A stretch of DNA of 59,386 bases from an uncultured Muribaculaceae bacterium (GTDB lineage: Bacteria; Bacteroidota; Bacteroidia; Bacteroidales; Muribaculaceae). The DNA is taken from assembly GCA_910584665.1 (NCBI GenBank), contig CAJUBL010000008.1:1-59386 (forward strand), written 5' to 3'. A model generated the notes under the pieces. That model was not told where the DNA came from and made no database searches. It saw only the letters and a list, made by a program, of their open reading frames with translations. The position numbers and the translations under genes are program-made. Positions 40,620-49,226 of this stretch are shown here, in pieces (positions within the stretch are counted from its first letter, which is position 1; each line of letters opens with the position of its first letter).

Positions 40620-42041
40620 CTAAACTCCCTGTCCCGTAAGAACCGTGCGAACGGTAAAAAACATGATCTTCATATCAAGAGATACCGATATATTCTCAAG
40701 ATATACCATATCGAAAGCCAGACGTTCAACCATCTGATCGACCGATGTGGCATAACCATATTTGACCATTCCCCAGGAAGTTATACCGGGACGCACCTGA
40801 TGCACCAGCGCATAGTACGGAGCACGACGCAGTATAAGTTCCTCGTAATATTCCCGTTCCGGCCGAGGTCCGACAAGAGACATGTCACCTTTAAGCACAT
40901 TCCAGAACTGAGGAATCTCGTCAAGACGATACTTCCGAAGAAAGCGGCCCAGCCGTGTGACCCGGGGATCGTCGTCACTCGACAGACGCGGATGACCGTC
41001 AGCCTCCGCATCAACACACATAGTACGGAACTTATATATATGGAACGGCCTGCAATGCATACCTATACGGCGCTGGGAATAAAATACCGGTCCGGGTGAA
41101 TCCCGCTTTACAAGAACAGCAATAACAGCCATCAGGGGCGACAATATGATCAGAGAGAGTACCGACAGGGCTACGTCTATGGTACGCTTGACATTGCGCT
41201 GACTCTCCGATATGCCTACAGATGTCAGGTCGGCCAAAGGTACCCCGGCGACGTTACTGAGTTTGATACGCGACATCAAAGCACCCGAACTCCATGCAGG
41301 AAGCATTATCGGGCGATTCAGAAAATACAGAGACCTGACCATTGACAATATGGCAGCCGAATCATCAGGTCCGACCGCCAGAATAATTCTGGCAATACCT
41401 GCACGATCACATTCGGCAGCGAGGTCCGAAACATCAAGCGGCTCATACCCATACACCGTAGAACGGTCTTTACCGACGTCAGTCAATGCCACAGCCACCA
41501 CCTGCATGGCATTGATTCTGATATGAGGCAACAGACGTCCTATACATTCCTCAACATGCTGCCGGTCTCCATAAACCACCACGCGGTCCACAAAGCGTCC
41601 GGAAACGACAGCCCGCTGTATAAACAGAACCATCGCAATACGCCCGACAAGCACAAATGCCATGAACAATCCCGTCAATATGAGTATCAGGACATAATTA
41701 TCGTAACGGTCGGGTATAGGATCGTCTATAATAGCGACAAAATATATCATGACCACCGATATCAGAACCGAGCCGAGAGTCGAGAGAAACACCTCGGCAC
41801 GCGACTTGTTCAGAATAACGTTATAGAATCCCGATAACCAGTAAATACCTATCATGATAAGCGGGATGAATATCTCACCCAATATAACTGGATCATAACA
41901 GAAAAAATCGATCAGTGTCGCTGAGAAATTAACCTCCCCGAGGGTAAAATACCTCACAAGATTAAATATCGTCCAGGCCACCAACGTTGTCAGATAGTCA
42001 GTGATAACAAACGTCAGTCTATGTCGGCAGGCCGGAATCAC
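40620..42041 (-). CDS. Polyprenyl-phosphate sugar-1-phosphate transferase (WcaJ/PssY-like)
   Basis: Starts exopolysaccharide, capsule or O-antigen repeat units by moving a sugar-1-phosphate from a UDP-sugar to undecaprenyl phosphate. The 473-residue protein has about five N-terminal membrane helices, a Rossmann-like middle part (VDRVVVYGDRQHVEECIGRL) and the bacterial sugar transferase domain (about 285-473). Its signature is clear: KRTIDVALSVLSLIILSPLM, FYSQRRIGMHCRPFHIYKFR, RLDEIPQFWNVLKGDMSLVG and GPRPEREYY. No other polysaccharide genes are near. The start overlaps the Sua5/TsaC stop by 4 bases, so they are co-transcribed. Confidence 0.93.
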   Translation of the reverse strand: MIPACRHRLTFVITDYLTTLVAWTIFNLVRYFTLGEVNFSATLIDFFCYDPVILGEIFIPLIMIGIYWLSGFYNVILNKSRAEVFLSTLGSVLISVVMIYFVAIIDDPIPDRYDNYVLILILTGLFMAFVLVGRIAMVLFIQRAVVSGRFVDRVVVYGDRQHVEECIGRLLPHIRINAMQVVAVALTDVGKDRSTVYGYEPLDVSDLAAECDRAGIARIILAVGPDDSAAILSMVRSLYFLNRPIMLPAWSSGALMSRIKLSNVAGVPLADLTSVGISESQRNVKRTIDVALSVLSLIILSPLMAVIAVLVKRDSPGPVFYSQRRIGMHCRPFHIYKFRTMCVDAEADGHPRLSSDDDPRVTRLGRFLRKYRLDEIPQFWNVLKGDMSLVGPRPEREYYEELILRRAPYYALVHQVRPGITSWGMVKYGYATSVDQMVERLAFDMVYLENISVSLDMKIMFFTVRTVLTGQGV

Positions 42042-42607
42042 GTTCTCAGAATCTTTACGACACCACTGTCACTCAATTTGATAACCTGGGAAGGAAGCGA
42101 GCGTGAAGTATCGTCACGACGTGCCATCATGACATAGTCAGCAGCATTGATGATTTCCTGTGATATCTCACTGAAAATAGCCGGAGCGGGACGACCGCTT
42201 ATATTGGCCGACGTAGACACGAGCGGACGACGTAAAGCCCTGACAAGCATCGACGAGACACGCTCGCGGGTGATACGGATGCCGACACTGCCATCGGGAG
42301 CCATCAGATCCGGAGCCATATTGATACCGTGATCATATACAATCGTCAGCGGACGCACCGAGGCCTCTATGAGTTCCGGAGCTACATCCGGTACAGTATC
42401 GACATACCGCCAGAGATTCTCGACACGTGACAGCAATACTATCATCGCCTTACTGTCGGCCCGTTGCTTTATCTCATAAATCCGTTTTACCGCTTCAGAC
42501 CTCGTGGCATCACAGCCAATCCCCCAGACAGTATCGGTAGGATACAATATGACACCACCCCGTCTGAGAACATTAACTGCCGAATCTATATCCTGTCCTA
42601 AATTCAT
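42038..42607 (-). CDS. tsaC: L-threonylcarbamoyladenylate synthase (Sua5/YciO/YrdC family)
   Basis: Makes threonylcarbamoyl-AMP from threonine, bicarbonate and ATP, the donor for t6A37 in tRNA. The 189-residue length fits the short TsaC/YrdC type without a Sua5 domain. The start of the YrdC domain is clear (GGVILYPTDTVWGIGCDA), then IYEIKQRADSKAMIVLLSR and the conserved VSTSANISG. ATG 42607 is chosen over a GTG immediately upstream. It heads a run with the sugar transferase and probably the ClC gene, from a full Bacteroidetes-type promoter. Confidence 0.93.
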   Translation of the reverse strand: MNLGQDIDSAVNVLRRGGVILYPTDTVWGIGCDATRSEAVKRIYEIKQRADSKAMIVLLSRVENLWRYVDTVPDVAPELIEASVRPLTIVYDHGINMAPDLMAPDGSVGIRITRERVSSMLVRALRRPLVSTSANISGRPAPAIFSEISQEIINAADYVMMARRDDTSRSLPSQVIKLSDSGVVKILRT

Positions 42608-42638
42608 CACTGTTTTGACTTATGATTGGTTCCAACTA

Positions 42639-42670
42639 CAAAAATACATCTTTTATAGAACTATAGCAAA
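42639..42670 (-). promoter_or_regulatory. Bacteroidetes-type promoter of the tsaC run
   Basis: On the minus strand TTTG (42667-42670), exactly 20 bases, then TATTTTTG (42639-42646): a full consensus match. Leader about 25 bases. Confidence 0.8.
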
Positions 42671-43271
42671 CAAAATAACCTATTAACACCATATCTCAGT
42701 CATATATAATTAATCTGCAGTCTTTTTATTACAATAAAATCAAGTTATAATTAATGCATGTCAATCTATCATAGTATAAATCATATATTTAATCATCAAC
42801 AGACTATCACATCAGATAATCGCATAACCCATATGCCTGACGCTTAACCAGCCACTATACATTGACATTATTACAATCATACGTCTCATGTGTACTGCTC
42901 GGCAGACATCAGGCCTGCCTTTGGCAGATATAAAAATCCGAGACATACATCATTGTCATTATAACAACAGCACAATACATAAATAAATACATTAGATAAT
43001 ACTCACATACTGATTTGCTTCAGTTTATTATAACATTATTAACAGGTAACAGCTATTTCTAATACCGTTGAATAACCGACAACACACTCACATACAATCA
43101 TAACACCGGAAATACGCAGTTCACAAATGCAAATCAACCCGACCGACAATATTTCCAACACATACAATTGACAATAATACAACCATATCCAGACCATACA
43201 GAACCTGTTCCGCCGAATGGGCATTCAAAAAAATGTTAGACACATATATGGCATGGGTCAAAAAATTTATT
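42671..43271. other. AT-rich gene-free stretch
   Basis: About 0.6 kb between two promoters, clearly more AT-rich than the rest of the window. I see no convincing gene, tRNA or array. A minus-strand frame at 43039-43224 has no coding character. The only structure noted is a 5-bp hairpin CTGCC-TTT-GGCAG near 42924-42940. It could hold a decayed gene or an AT-rich regulatory or protein-binding region. Confidence 0.5.
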
Positions 43272-43279
43272 TAATTTTG
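43272..43279 (+). promoter_or_regulatory. -7 box of the cdsA operon
   Basis: TAATTTTG fits TAnnTTTG. Because it covers 43272-43279, the in-frame GTG at 43279 cannot be the start and ATG 43306 is preferred. Confidence 0.6.
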
Positions 43280-43305
43280 TGGCATCATCCTCAACAGCAA
43301 TAACG

Positions 43306-44145
43306 ATGAAAACTATAATCACACGCTCACTGACAGGTCTTATATATATAGGAATCATCATTGGAGCGCTAATGGGTGGCAACAACTGGGTATTGGCACT
43401 TATATTGTTGCTGACACTGCTTGCCGTCGACGAATTCAACCGCATAAGTGACAGGCACAACCTGCACCCGATACTGCGCATCCTCGATCTCATGATGTCG
43501 GCGATGCCCGCGACAGGAATATATGCGGCCTGCACACTTGGATTAGAGGCCGGCATAGCACTTACCGCCGCAATGTACCTGGGATACATCTTCTACATGA
43601 TGGCCCGATTCATATTTCCATTATACATCAAGGGAGCCGACATGCTGACACAGACCGCCCACTCTGCAATGGGACAGCTGTACATAACATGGCCTCTGGC
43701 AACATTTATGGGTGTATATATACTGAATCCCGGCATAGCCATGCTAATGTTTATAATGATATGGCTTAATGACACAGGTGCATTCTGCATAGGCTCTCTA
43801 TTTGGTCGTCACAGACTGTTCGAACGCGTGTCGCCAAAGAAATCATGGGAAGGATTTTTCGGAGGAATGCTATTTGCAATAATTGCAGGCGTTGTTTCAT
43901 GGATACCGCCACTGCGTGAACATTTCTCAGGCTTCTCGGCAGTGACACTCGGCATTTTCGGTCTCGTGGTGGCTGTAATGTCAACATGGGGTGACCTCGT
44001 AGAGTCACAGATCAAGCGCACACTCGGTATCAAGGACTCCGGCAAACTCCTGCCCGGACATGGCGGTATCCTTGACCGTATCGACTCATTGATCCTTGTG
44101 GCCCCCTCGACCTTGATATTCATTATACTGATACAATTACTTTAA
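43306..44145 (+). CDS. cdsA: Phosphatidate cytidylyltransferase
   Basis: Makes CDP-diacylglycerol from phosphatidic acid and CTP, the branch point for bacterial phospholipids. The 279-residue protein has about eight membrane helices and the CDS signature near its C-terminus: SPKKSWEGFFGG, then STWGDLVESQIKRTLGIKDS and the metal-binding LPGHGGILDRIDSL. The start at 43306 follows the promoter position. It is followed by purM 11 bases later, an unusual pairing that suggests one long transcript through this plus-strand stretch. Confidence 0.96.
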   Translation: MKTIITRSLTGLIYIGIIIGALMGGNNWVLALILLLTLLAVDEFNRISDRHNLHPILRILDLMMSAMPATGIYAACTLGLEAGIALTAAMYLGYIFYMMARFIFPLYIKGADMLTQTAHSAMGQLYITWPLATFMGVYILNPGIAMLMFIMIWLNDTGAFCIGSLFGRHRLFERVSPKKSWEGFFGGMLFAIIAGVVSWIPPLREHFSGFSAVTLGIFGLVVAVMSTWGDLVESQIKRTLGIKDSGKLLPGHGGILDRIDSLILVAPSTLIFIILIQLL

Positions 44146-44156
44146 CCAAGATACAC

Positions 44157-45320
44157 ATGCAACAGCGATATGATCTACGCGGCGTGTCAGCATCCAAAGA
44201 AGATGTCCACAACGCCATTAAGAACGTCGACAAAGGTCTATACCCCAAAGCCTTCTGCAAGATAATCCCCGACATACTGGGAGGAGATCCCGAATGGTGC
44301 AATATAATGCATGCCGACGGCGCCGGCACCAAATCATCGCTGGCCTACATATACTGGCGGGAGACCGGCGATATGAGTGTATGGAAAGGCATCGCCCAGG
44401 ACGCTCTGATAATGAACATCGACGACCTGCTGTGCATTGGCGCTACCGACAACATTCTGGTATCATCGACCATAGGACGCAACAGACATCTGATACCGGG
44501 TGATGTCATAGCCGCCATAATCAACGGGACAGAAGAACTTCTTGACGAACTTAGAAAATCAGGCATCAGCATATACAGCACCGGCGGCGAGACGGCCGAC
44601 GTAGGTGACCTCGTGCGCACGATTATCGTTGACAGCACCGTTACATGCCGCATGCGCCGCGACCGTGTCATCAACAACGCCGACATTCAGGCCGGTGACG
44701 TAATCGTCGGACTGGCATCGTATGGCCGTGCCGCCTACGAGAGCGAATACAACGGCGGTATGGGCAGCAACGGCCTGACATCAGCCCGCCACGACGTCTT
44801 CAGTCATTATCTGGCCGAAAAATATCCTGAAAGCTACGACGCGTCTGTTCCGGCAGAGCTTGTATATTCCGGCTCGGTCGGCCTTACAGACAATGTAGAG
44901 GGCGTACCGGTCAACGCCGGAAAACTCGTACTCTCCCCTACCCGCACATATGCTCCGGTTATCAAGAAACTGCTTGACACCATGCACGATGATATACACG
45001 GTATGATCCACTGCTCTGGTGGCGCACAGACAAAAATACTACACTTCATCGACCGCCTGCACGTGGTCAAGGACAATCTGTTTCCCGTCCCGCCGCTGTT
45101 CGATATGATACAGCGTGAGAGCGGCACCGACTGGGCCGAGATGTACAAAGTGTTCAACATGGGACACCGTATGGAGATATACCTCCCGGGCGACAAAGCC
45201 AGGACGGTCATAGACATTGCCGGCGAATACGGCATCGATGCCCGTATTGTCGGACACGTCGAAGCCGCAGACAGTCCCGGCCTGACGATAATCAGTGACA
45301 AAGGACACTTCAGTTACTGA
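44157..45320 (+). CDS. purM: Phosphoribosylformylglycinamidine cyclo-ligase (AIR synthetase)
   Basis: Fifth step of purine synthesis: closes the imidazole ring of AIR using ATP. The 387-residue protein matches the PurM fold with MHADGAGTKSSLAYIY, DALIMNIDDLLCIGATDN and STGGETADVGDLV in the N-terminal part, and the glycine-rich GMIHCSGGAQTKILHF with NMGHRMEIYL in the C-terminal part. It is somewhat longer than E. coli PurM (345). It sits between cdsA and the transglycosylase gene, with gaps of 11 bases on both sides. Confidence 0.93.
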   Translation: MQQRYDLRGVSASKEDVHNAIKNVDKGLYPKAFCKIIPDILGGDPEWCNIMHADGAGTKSSLAYIYWRETGDMSVWKGIAQDALIMNIDDLLCIGATDNILVSSTIGRNRHLIPGDVIAAIINGTEELLDELRKSGISIYSTGGETADVGDLVRTIIVDSTVTCRMRRDRVINNADIQAGDVIVGLASYGRAAYESEYNGGMGSNGLTSARHDVFSHYLAEKYPESYDASVPAELVYSGSVGLTDNVEGVPVNAGKLVLSPTRTYAPVIKKLLDTMHDDIHGMIHCSGGAQTKILHFIDRLHVVKDNLFPVPPLFDMIQRESGTDWAEMYKVFNMGHRMEIYLPGDKARTVIDIAGEYGIDARIVGHVEAADSPGLTIISDKGHFSY

Positions 45321-45331
45321 CATCCGCAATA

Positions 45332-46747
45332 ATGCGGTATAATGGAAAACTCATAGCTATGTCATCGGGATATCCATACCGGCTTTTTGCGGCGGGAGTC
45401 ATCATCGCCATCATCATCGGATGCAGCGGAAACAGAGATATTCATACCGGGCATCTGATTCCAGGCCGGTTGCCTGACACACTGAGGATCGCTACTCTCT
45501 ACAGCCCCACCTCCTACTTTATATACCGTGAGGAGCCCATGGGTGTCGACTACACGCTGGCAAGACGCCTTGCCCACGACAAAGGGATGGAACTTAAGAT
45601 AGTGGTGGCTCCATCGATGGTCTCGATGATCGGAATGCTCGATTCGGGATACGTCGATCTCGTCGCCTACCCGGTGCCTGTCACCAGCGAATACCGTGAG
45701 GAGGTGATCCCGTGCGGTCCCCGCTCTGAAACCCATCAGGTACTGGTCCAGCCACGTCGGTCCCATAAAGATCTGATCACCGATGTCACCGAACTGCCCG
45801 GACATGACGTCTACGTCGAGCAAGAGTCGAAATACTACTACCGCATGCTCAACCTCAATGACGAGCTTGGCGGCGGGATCTCGATACATCCCATCGACCG
45901 CGACACGCTTATAGGAGAGGATCTCATCGATATGGTATCGGACGGCACAATACCTCTGACTGTCATTGACAGCGACATAGCACGGCTCAACCGTACCTAC
46001 TATCCCAACCTTGACGTTTCACTGGCCCTGAGTTTCACCCAGCGGCACGCATGGGGAGTAAGTATACGCCACCCGTGGCTGGCAGACAGCATCGATGCAT
46101 GGATGAATCAGAAACGTCCGCGCGACGCACGCGACCGGTTGCTCCGGCGCTACTTCGAGCTGGCCAAAGATGCTCCTTCTGCAACAACCGTCGACCTGAC
46201 CAAAGGAAAGATATCACCATACGACAACCTGTTCAGGCAAGCCGCCGCCATCATAGGTTACGACTGGCGTCTGCTGGCGTCGCAGGGCTTCATAGAAAGC
46301 CACTTCGACTCAACGCGGGTATCATGGGCCGGAGCCAAAGGAATAATGCAGATCATGCCATCCACAGCACGGGCTTATGGACAGTCCCCAGACAGCATGA
46401 TTATACCGCGACACAGCATACACACCGCCATACTAATATTACGGGATCTTGATAAATCGCTGAAACGGCTTGTAGCCGACGGAGACGAAAGAACCAAATT
46501 CGTATTGGGCGCCTACAACTCCGGTCTGGCACATGTATATGACGCCATAGCACTGGCCGAAAAACTCGGTTACAACCCGCAGGTATGGGACGGGAATGTG
46601 GCAGAATGCCTGCTATTGAAAGCCAATCCGGAGTATTACAATGACCCGGTATGCAAGTTCGGATACTTCCGTGGACGGCAGACGACCACATACGTCAAAC
46701 AGGTATCGGCATTTTACACACGATGCAAACAATACATTGACAAATAG
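45332..46747 (+). CDS. Membrane-bound lytic transglycosylase, MltF-like lipoprotein
   Basis: Cleaves peptidoglycan glycan strands with formation of 1,6-anhydro ends. The 471-residue protein has a lipoprotein signal ending IIIGC, a solute-binding-like domain (about 45-275, starting DTLRIATLYSPTSYFIYREE) and a C-terminal SLT domain with the catalytic Glu in ASQGFIESHFDS, then GAKGIMQIMPSTARAYG and LGAYNSG. This order is the MltF layout. A second in-frame ATG at 45359 gives a more standard 22-residue signal, and the first ATG sits in a small CCGCA/TGCGG hairpin (45324-45337), so the start is uncertain. Confidence 0.9.
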   Translation: MRYNGKLIAMSSGYPYRLFAAGVIIAIIIGCSGNRDIHTGHLIPGRLPDTLRIATLYSPTSYFIYREEPMGVDYTLARRLAHDKGMELKIVVAPSMVSMIGMLDSGYVDLVAYPVPVTSEYREEVIPCGPRSETHQVLVQPRRSHKDLITDVTELPGHDVYVEQESKYYYRMLNLNDELGGGISIHPIDRDTLIGEDLIDMVSDGTIPLTVIDSDIARLNRTYYPNLDVSLALSFTQRHAWGVSIRHPWLADSIDAWMNQKRPRDARDRLLRRYFELAKDAPSATTVDLTKGKISPYDNLFRQAAAIIGYDWRLLASQGFIESHFDSTRVSWAGAKGIMQIMPSTARAYGQSPDSMIIPRHSIHTAILILRDLDKSLKRLVADGDERTKFVLGAYNSGLAHVYDAIALAEKLGYNPQVWDGNVAECLLLKANPEYYNDPVCKFGYFRGRQTTTYVKQVSAFYTRCKQYIDK

Positions 46748-46823
46748 TGTTATCTTATTGTAAAAACACTATTCACACATAATCAGAATTATATTCACAC
46801 ATAAACTTATAATTGACAGCATT

Positions 46824-47369
46824 ATGAAAAAAACTTACCTGAGCGTAGCCCTTGTACTGACGCTCTCCGCTTCAGTTCTCTGCACATCATGTATCGGTTC
46901 ATTCTCTCTGACCAATAAGCTCCTGAGCTGGAACCGCACCATCGACAACAAATTTGTCAACGAACTCGTGTTTTTCGCCCTATGGATCGTTCCTGTATAC
47001 GAAGTTTCGGCTTTGGCCGATGTGCTGGTACTCAACAGCATCGAGTTCTGGAGCGGCGAAAATCCAGTAGCCTGCGGCACTAAAATCATAGATGGCCGGG
47101 ACGGTCGTTACATGGTTGAATGTGACGGCAAAGGATATACAATCAAGAGCGAGAATGACGGCAGCATAGTCCGTCTGGACTTCGACGCCGACAGCCGCAC
47201 ATGGAGTGTCATCAATAACGGAGAAACCTACCCGCTTATGACTTTCATCGACGACAGCCACGTCAGGATGATCACTCCTGACGGTGAGATGACCACAGTA
47301 GAGATTTCGCAGGCAGGCGTATGGGCCTACCAGCAGGTAGCCACCGGATCGTTCACCAGCCAGAGATAA
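46824..47369 (+). CDS. DUF3332 family lipoprotein
   Basis: A 181-residue protein with a lipoprotein signal (MKKTYLSVALVLTLSASVLC followed by TSC). The DUF3332 hallmark is visible: IGSFSLTNKLLSWNRTIDNK, KFVNELVFFALWIVPVYEV and LNSIEFWSGENPVACG, with one hydrophobic stretch at about 50-68. The function is unknown. Its stop and the M23 gene's start share one base (TAATG at 47367-47371), so the two are translationally coupled. Confidence 0.85.
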   Translation: MKKTYLSVALVLTLSASVLCTSCIGSFSLTNKLLSWNRTIDNKFVNELVFFALWIVPVYEVSALADVLVLNSIEFWSGENPVACGTKIIDGRDGRYMVECDGKGYTIKSENDGSIVRLDFDADSRTWSVINNGETYPLMTFIDDSHVRMITPDGEMTTVEISQAGVWAYQQVATGSFTSQR

Positions 47370-49108
47370 TGGGAATAATTAACCGAATCACAGCCGTGAT
47401 TGCCTCTACAATGGCAGTCACGGCTTTCTCAGCTAATGTCCGGACAGATCTACAGCCCGCGGCTCCATCTGAAGCCGGACTGAGAGTTCCGCTCGACATT
47501 CCGCTGACTCTGAGCGGAAATTTCGGCGAATTACGCACAAACCACTTTCATTCAGGTCTTGATTTCAAGACACAGGGACGTACCGGATTGCCTGTATATT
47601 GTGCCGCAGACGGTTATGTCAGCCGTATAGTAGTGTCACCGTGGGGGTTCGGGCGTGCCGTATATGTCACACATCCCGATCTGGGACTAATTACAGTATA
47701 TGGTCATCTGGAATCATTTTCCGGGAAAATCGACAGACCCGTAAGATCCCGGCAATATGAGGCTGAGACATTCAGAATAGACACAGAATTTTCACCCGGA
47801 GAAATTCCCGTCAGACGTGACGAGATCATAGGTCGCAGCGGCAATGCAGGCTCGTCAGGTGGCCCGCACCTGCACATGGACATACGCAATGCCTATAACG
47901 GGCATGCACTTGATCCTATGGATTATTACGCATCCTCCATACGCGATAACGTCAGGCCCGAAGTCCGGGCCCTGGCTCTTTTCCCACGTGAAAGCATCGT
48001 TGACGGAACCGGACGCCCGTCATATCATGGAGTGAAAGATCTGTCAGTCCCATTCAGTGCGTGGGGACGCGTCACACCGGGAATCAAAGCCTATGACCGC
48101 ATGACAGGGACCACCAACATATACGGCATAAAGTACATGACACTGATATGTGACGGAGACACCGTCTTCCGACGCGTCATCGACCACATTGACTTCGACC
48201 GCTCACGCGCGGTCAATACGCTTGTGGAATACAGTAATGTTGTGGATTCCAATTCCTGGTTCATGATCACCGAAGTACCGGAGTCGATGCCGCTTAGCGA
48301 CATAGTGACAGTCAGCGGTGACGGATCGGTCAATATTGATACCGAAAGAGACTACCGGCTGGAATTCATACTCGAGGATCATCACGGCAACGTGACGCGC
48401 ACACCATTCACAATCAAGGGTGTAAAGGGGGTGCTCAGACCTGCCGATAGTAATGGAGAACTTCTTGCATGGGATCGGGAGAATATCATAAAGTCCGATG
48501 ACGGCGCCGCTGCCAATCTGCCGGCCGGCACTCTCTATGACGATGCCTTAGTCAGTATCTCATCGTCGGAAGCTCCGGACGGATACATGTCACGACGATA
48601 CCGCATAGGTGACCGTCATATTCCCTTGGCCGGAAATTACACGCTCACTCTTCCGCTGACCGATGAACTTAACATAGACAAGCGTCGTTATGTGATCATG
48701 AGACTCGACGGCAAACATCCGTCGGCCGTGACTACGACCTACATACCCGGAGGGATGGTACAGGCCCAGGTCAACAGATTCGGTGATTATGCCGTGGCAA
48801 TCGACACCGTCGCGCCGGTTATCACCCCGGTTGCGCCCGAGAAATGGGGCCCCAGGGGGCGCGTAACCTACAGGATAAAAGATAATATGTCGGGCATCGA
48901 CAGCTACCGTTGCGAGATTGATGGTCACTGGGTCTTGATGGAACTCGACGGCAAGACAGGCACCCTTAATTATATTCTTGACCACCGACGACTGCCGGCG
49001 GCACAGCGACACACGGTAAAACTGACCGTGACAGACTCAGCCGGCAACAAAGCCGTACACACACAGACGTTCTCAAAGAACAGAGTTAAGAAAAAACAAA
49101 AAAAATAG
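47369..49108 (+). CDS. M23 family metallopeptidase (peptidoglycan endopeptidase)
   Basis: A 579-residue exported protein with a signal peptide (MGIINRITAVIASTMAVTAF). The LytM/M23 zinc site is complete: HSGLDFK (HxxxD) and HLHMD (HxH), with GYVSRIVVSPWGFGRAVYV between them. The metallopeptidase is in the first ~200 residues; the rest is beta-sandwich-like (for example ITPVAPEKWGPRGRVTYRIK) and ends in a basic tail. The frame is open to 47321, but ATG 47369 directly overlaps the DUF3332 stop and begins the signal peptide. Together with the MltF-like gene it makes a wall-turnover cluster. Confidence 0.9.
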   Translation: MGIINRITAVIASTMAVTAFSANVRTDLQPAAPSEAGLRVPLDIPLTLSGNFGELRTNHFHSGLDFKTQGRTGLPVYCAADGYVSRIVVSPWGFGRAVYVTHPDLGLITVYGHLESFSGKIDRPVRSRQYEAETFRIDTEFSPGEIPVRRDEIIGRSGNAGSSGGPHLHMDIRNAYNGHALDPMDYYASSIRDNVRPEVRALALFPRESIVDGTGRPSYHGVKDLSVPFSAWGRVTPGIKAYDRMTGTTNIYGIKYMTLICDGDTVFRRVIDHIDFDRSRAVNTLVEYSNVVDSNSWFMITEVPESMPLSDIVTVSGDGSVNIDTERDYRLEFILEDHHGNVTRTPFTIKGVKGVLRPADSNGELLAWDRENIIKSDDGAAANLPAGTLYDDALVSISSSEAPDGYMSRRYRIGDRHIPLAGNYTLTLPLTDELNIDKRRYVIMRLDGKHPSAVTTTYIPGGMVQAQVNRFGDYAVAIDTVAPVITPVAPEKWGPRGRVTYRIKDNMSGIDSYRCEIDGHWVLMELDGKTGTLNYILDHRRLPAAQRHTVKLTVTDSAGNKAVHTQTFSKNRVKKKQKK

Positions 49109-49162
49109 ACCGACAGAACAAATAAAACACCAAAACGGTATACAAGGATAGCGAAAAAAGAT

Positions 49163-49170
49163 TAACTTTG
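49163..49170 (+). promoter_or_regulatory. -7 box of the phosphoglucomutase gene
   Basis: TAACTTTG fits TAnnTTTG. Leader about 50 bases. Confidence 0.5.
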
Positions 49171-49226
49171 CCATTAAGTAAATTCAAACCAGCACGCAAC
49201 TATATATCAATAATACCATTATAATT

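Noticed and set aside
43039..43224. 61-codon minus-strand frame in the AT-rich gap
   Set aside because: Composition is random-looking and Cys/Val-rich, with no promoter or start signal; treated as non-coding.
43279..43305. GTG start for cdsA
   Set aside because: It overlaps the -7 box; ATG 43306 begins the normal membrane helix.
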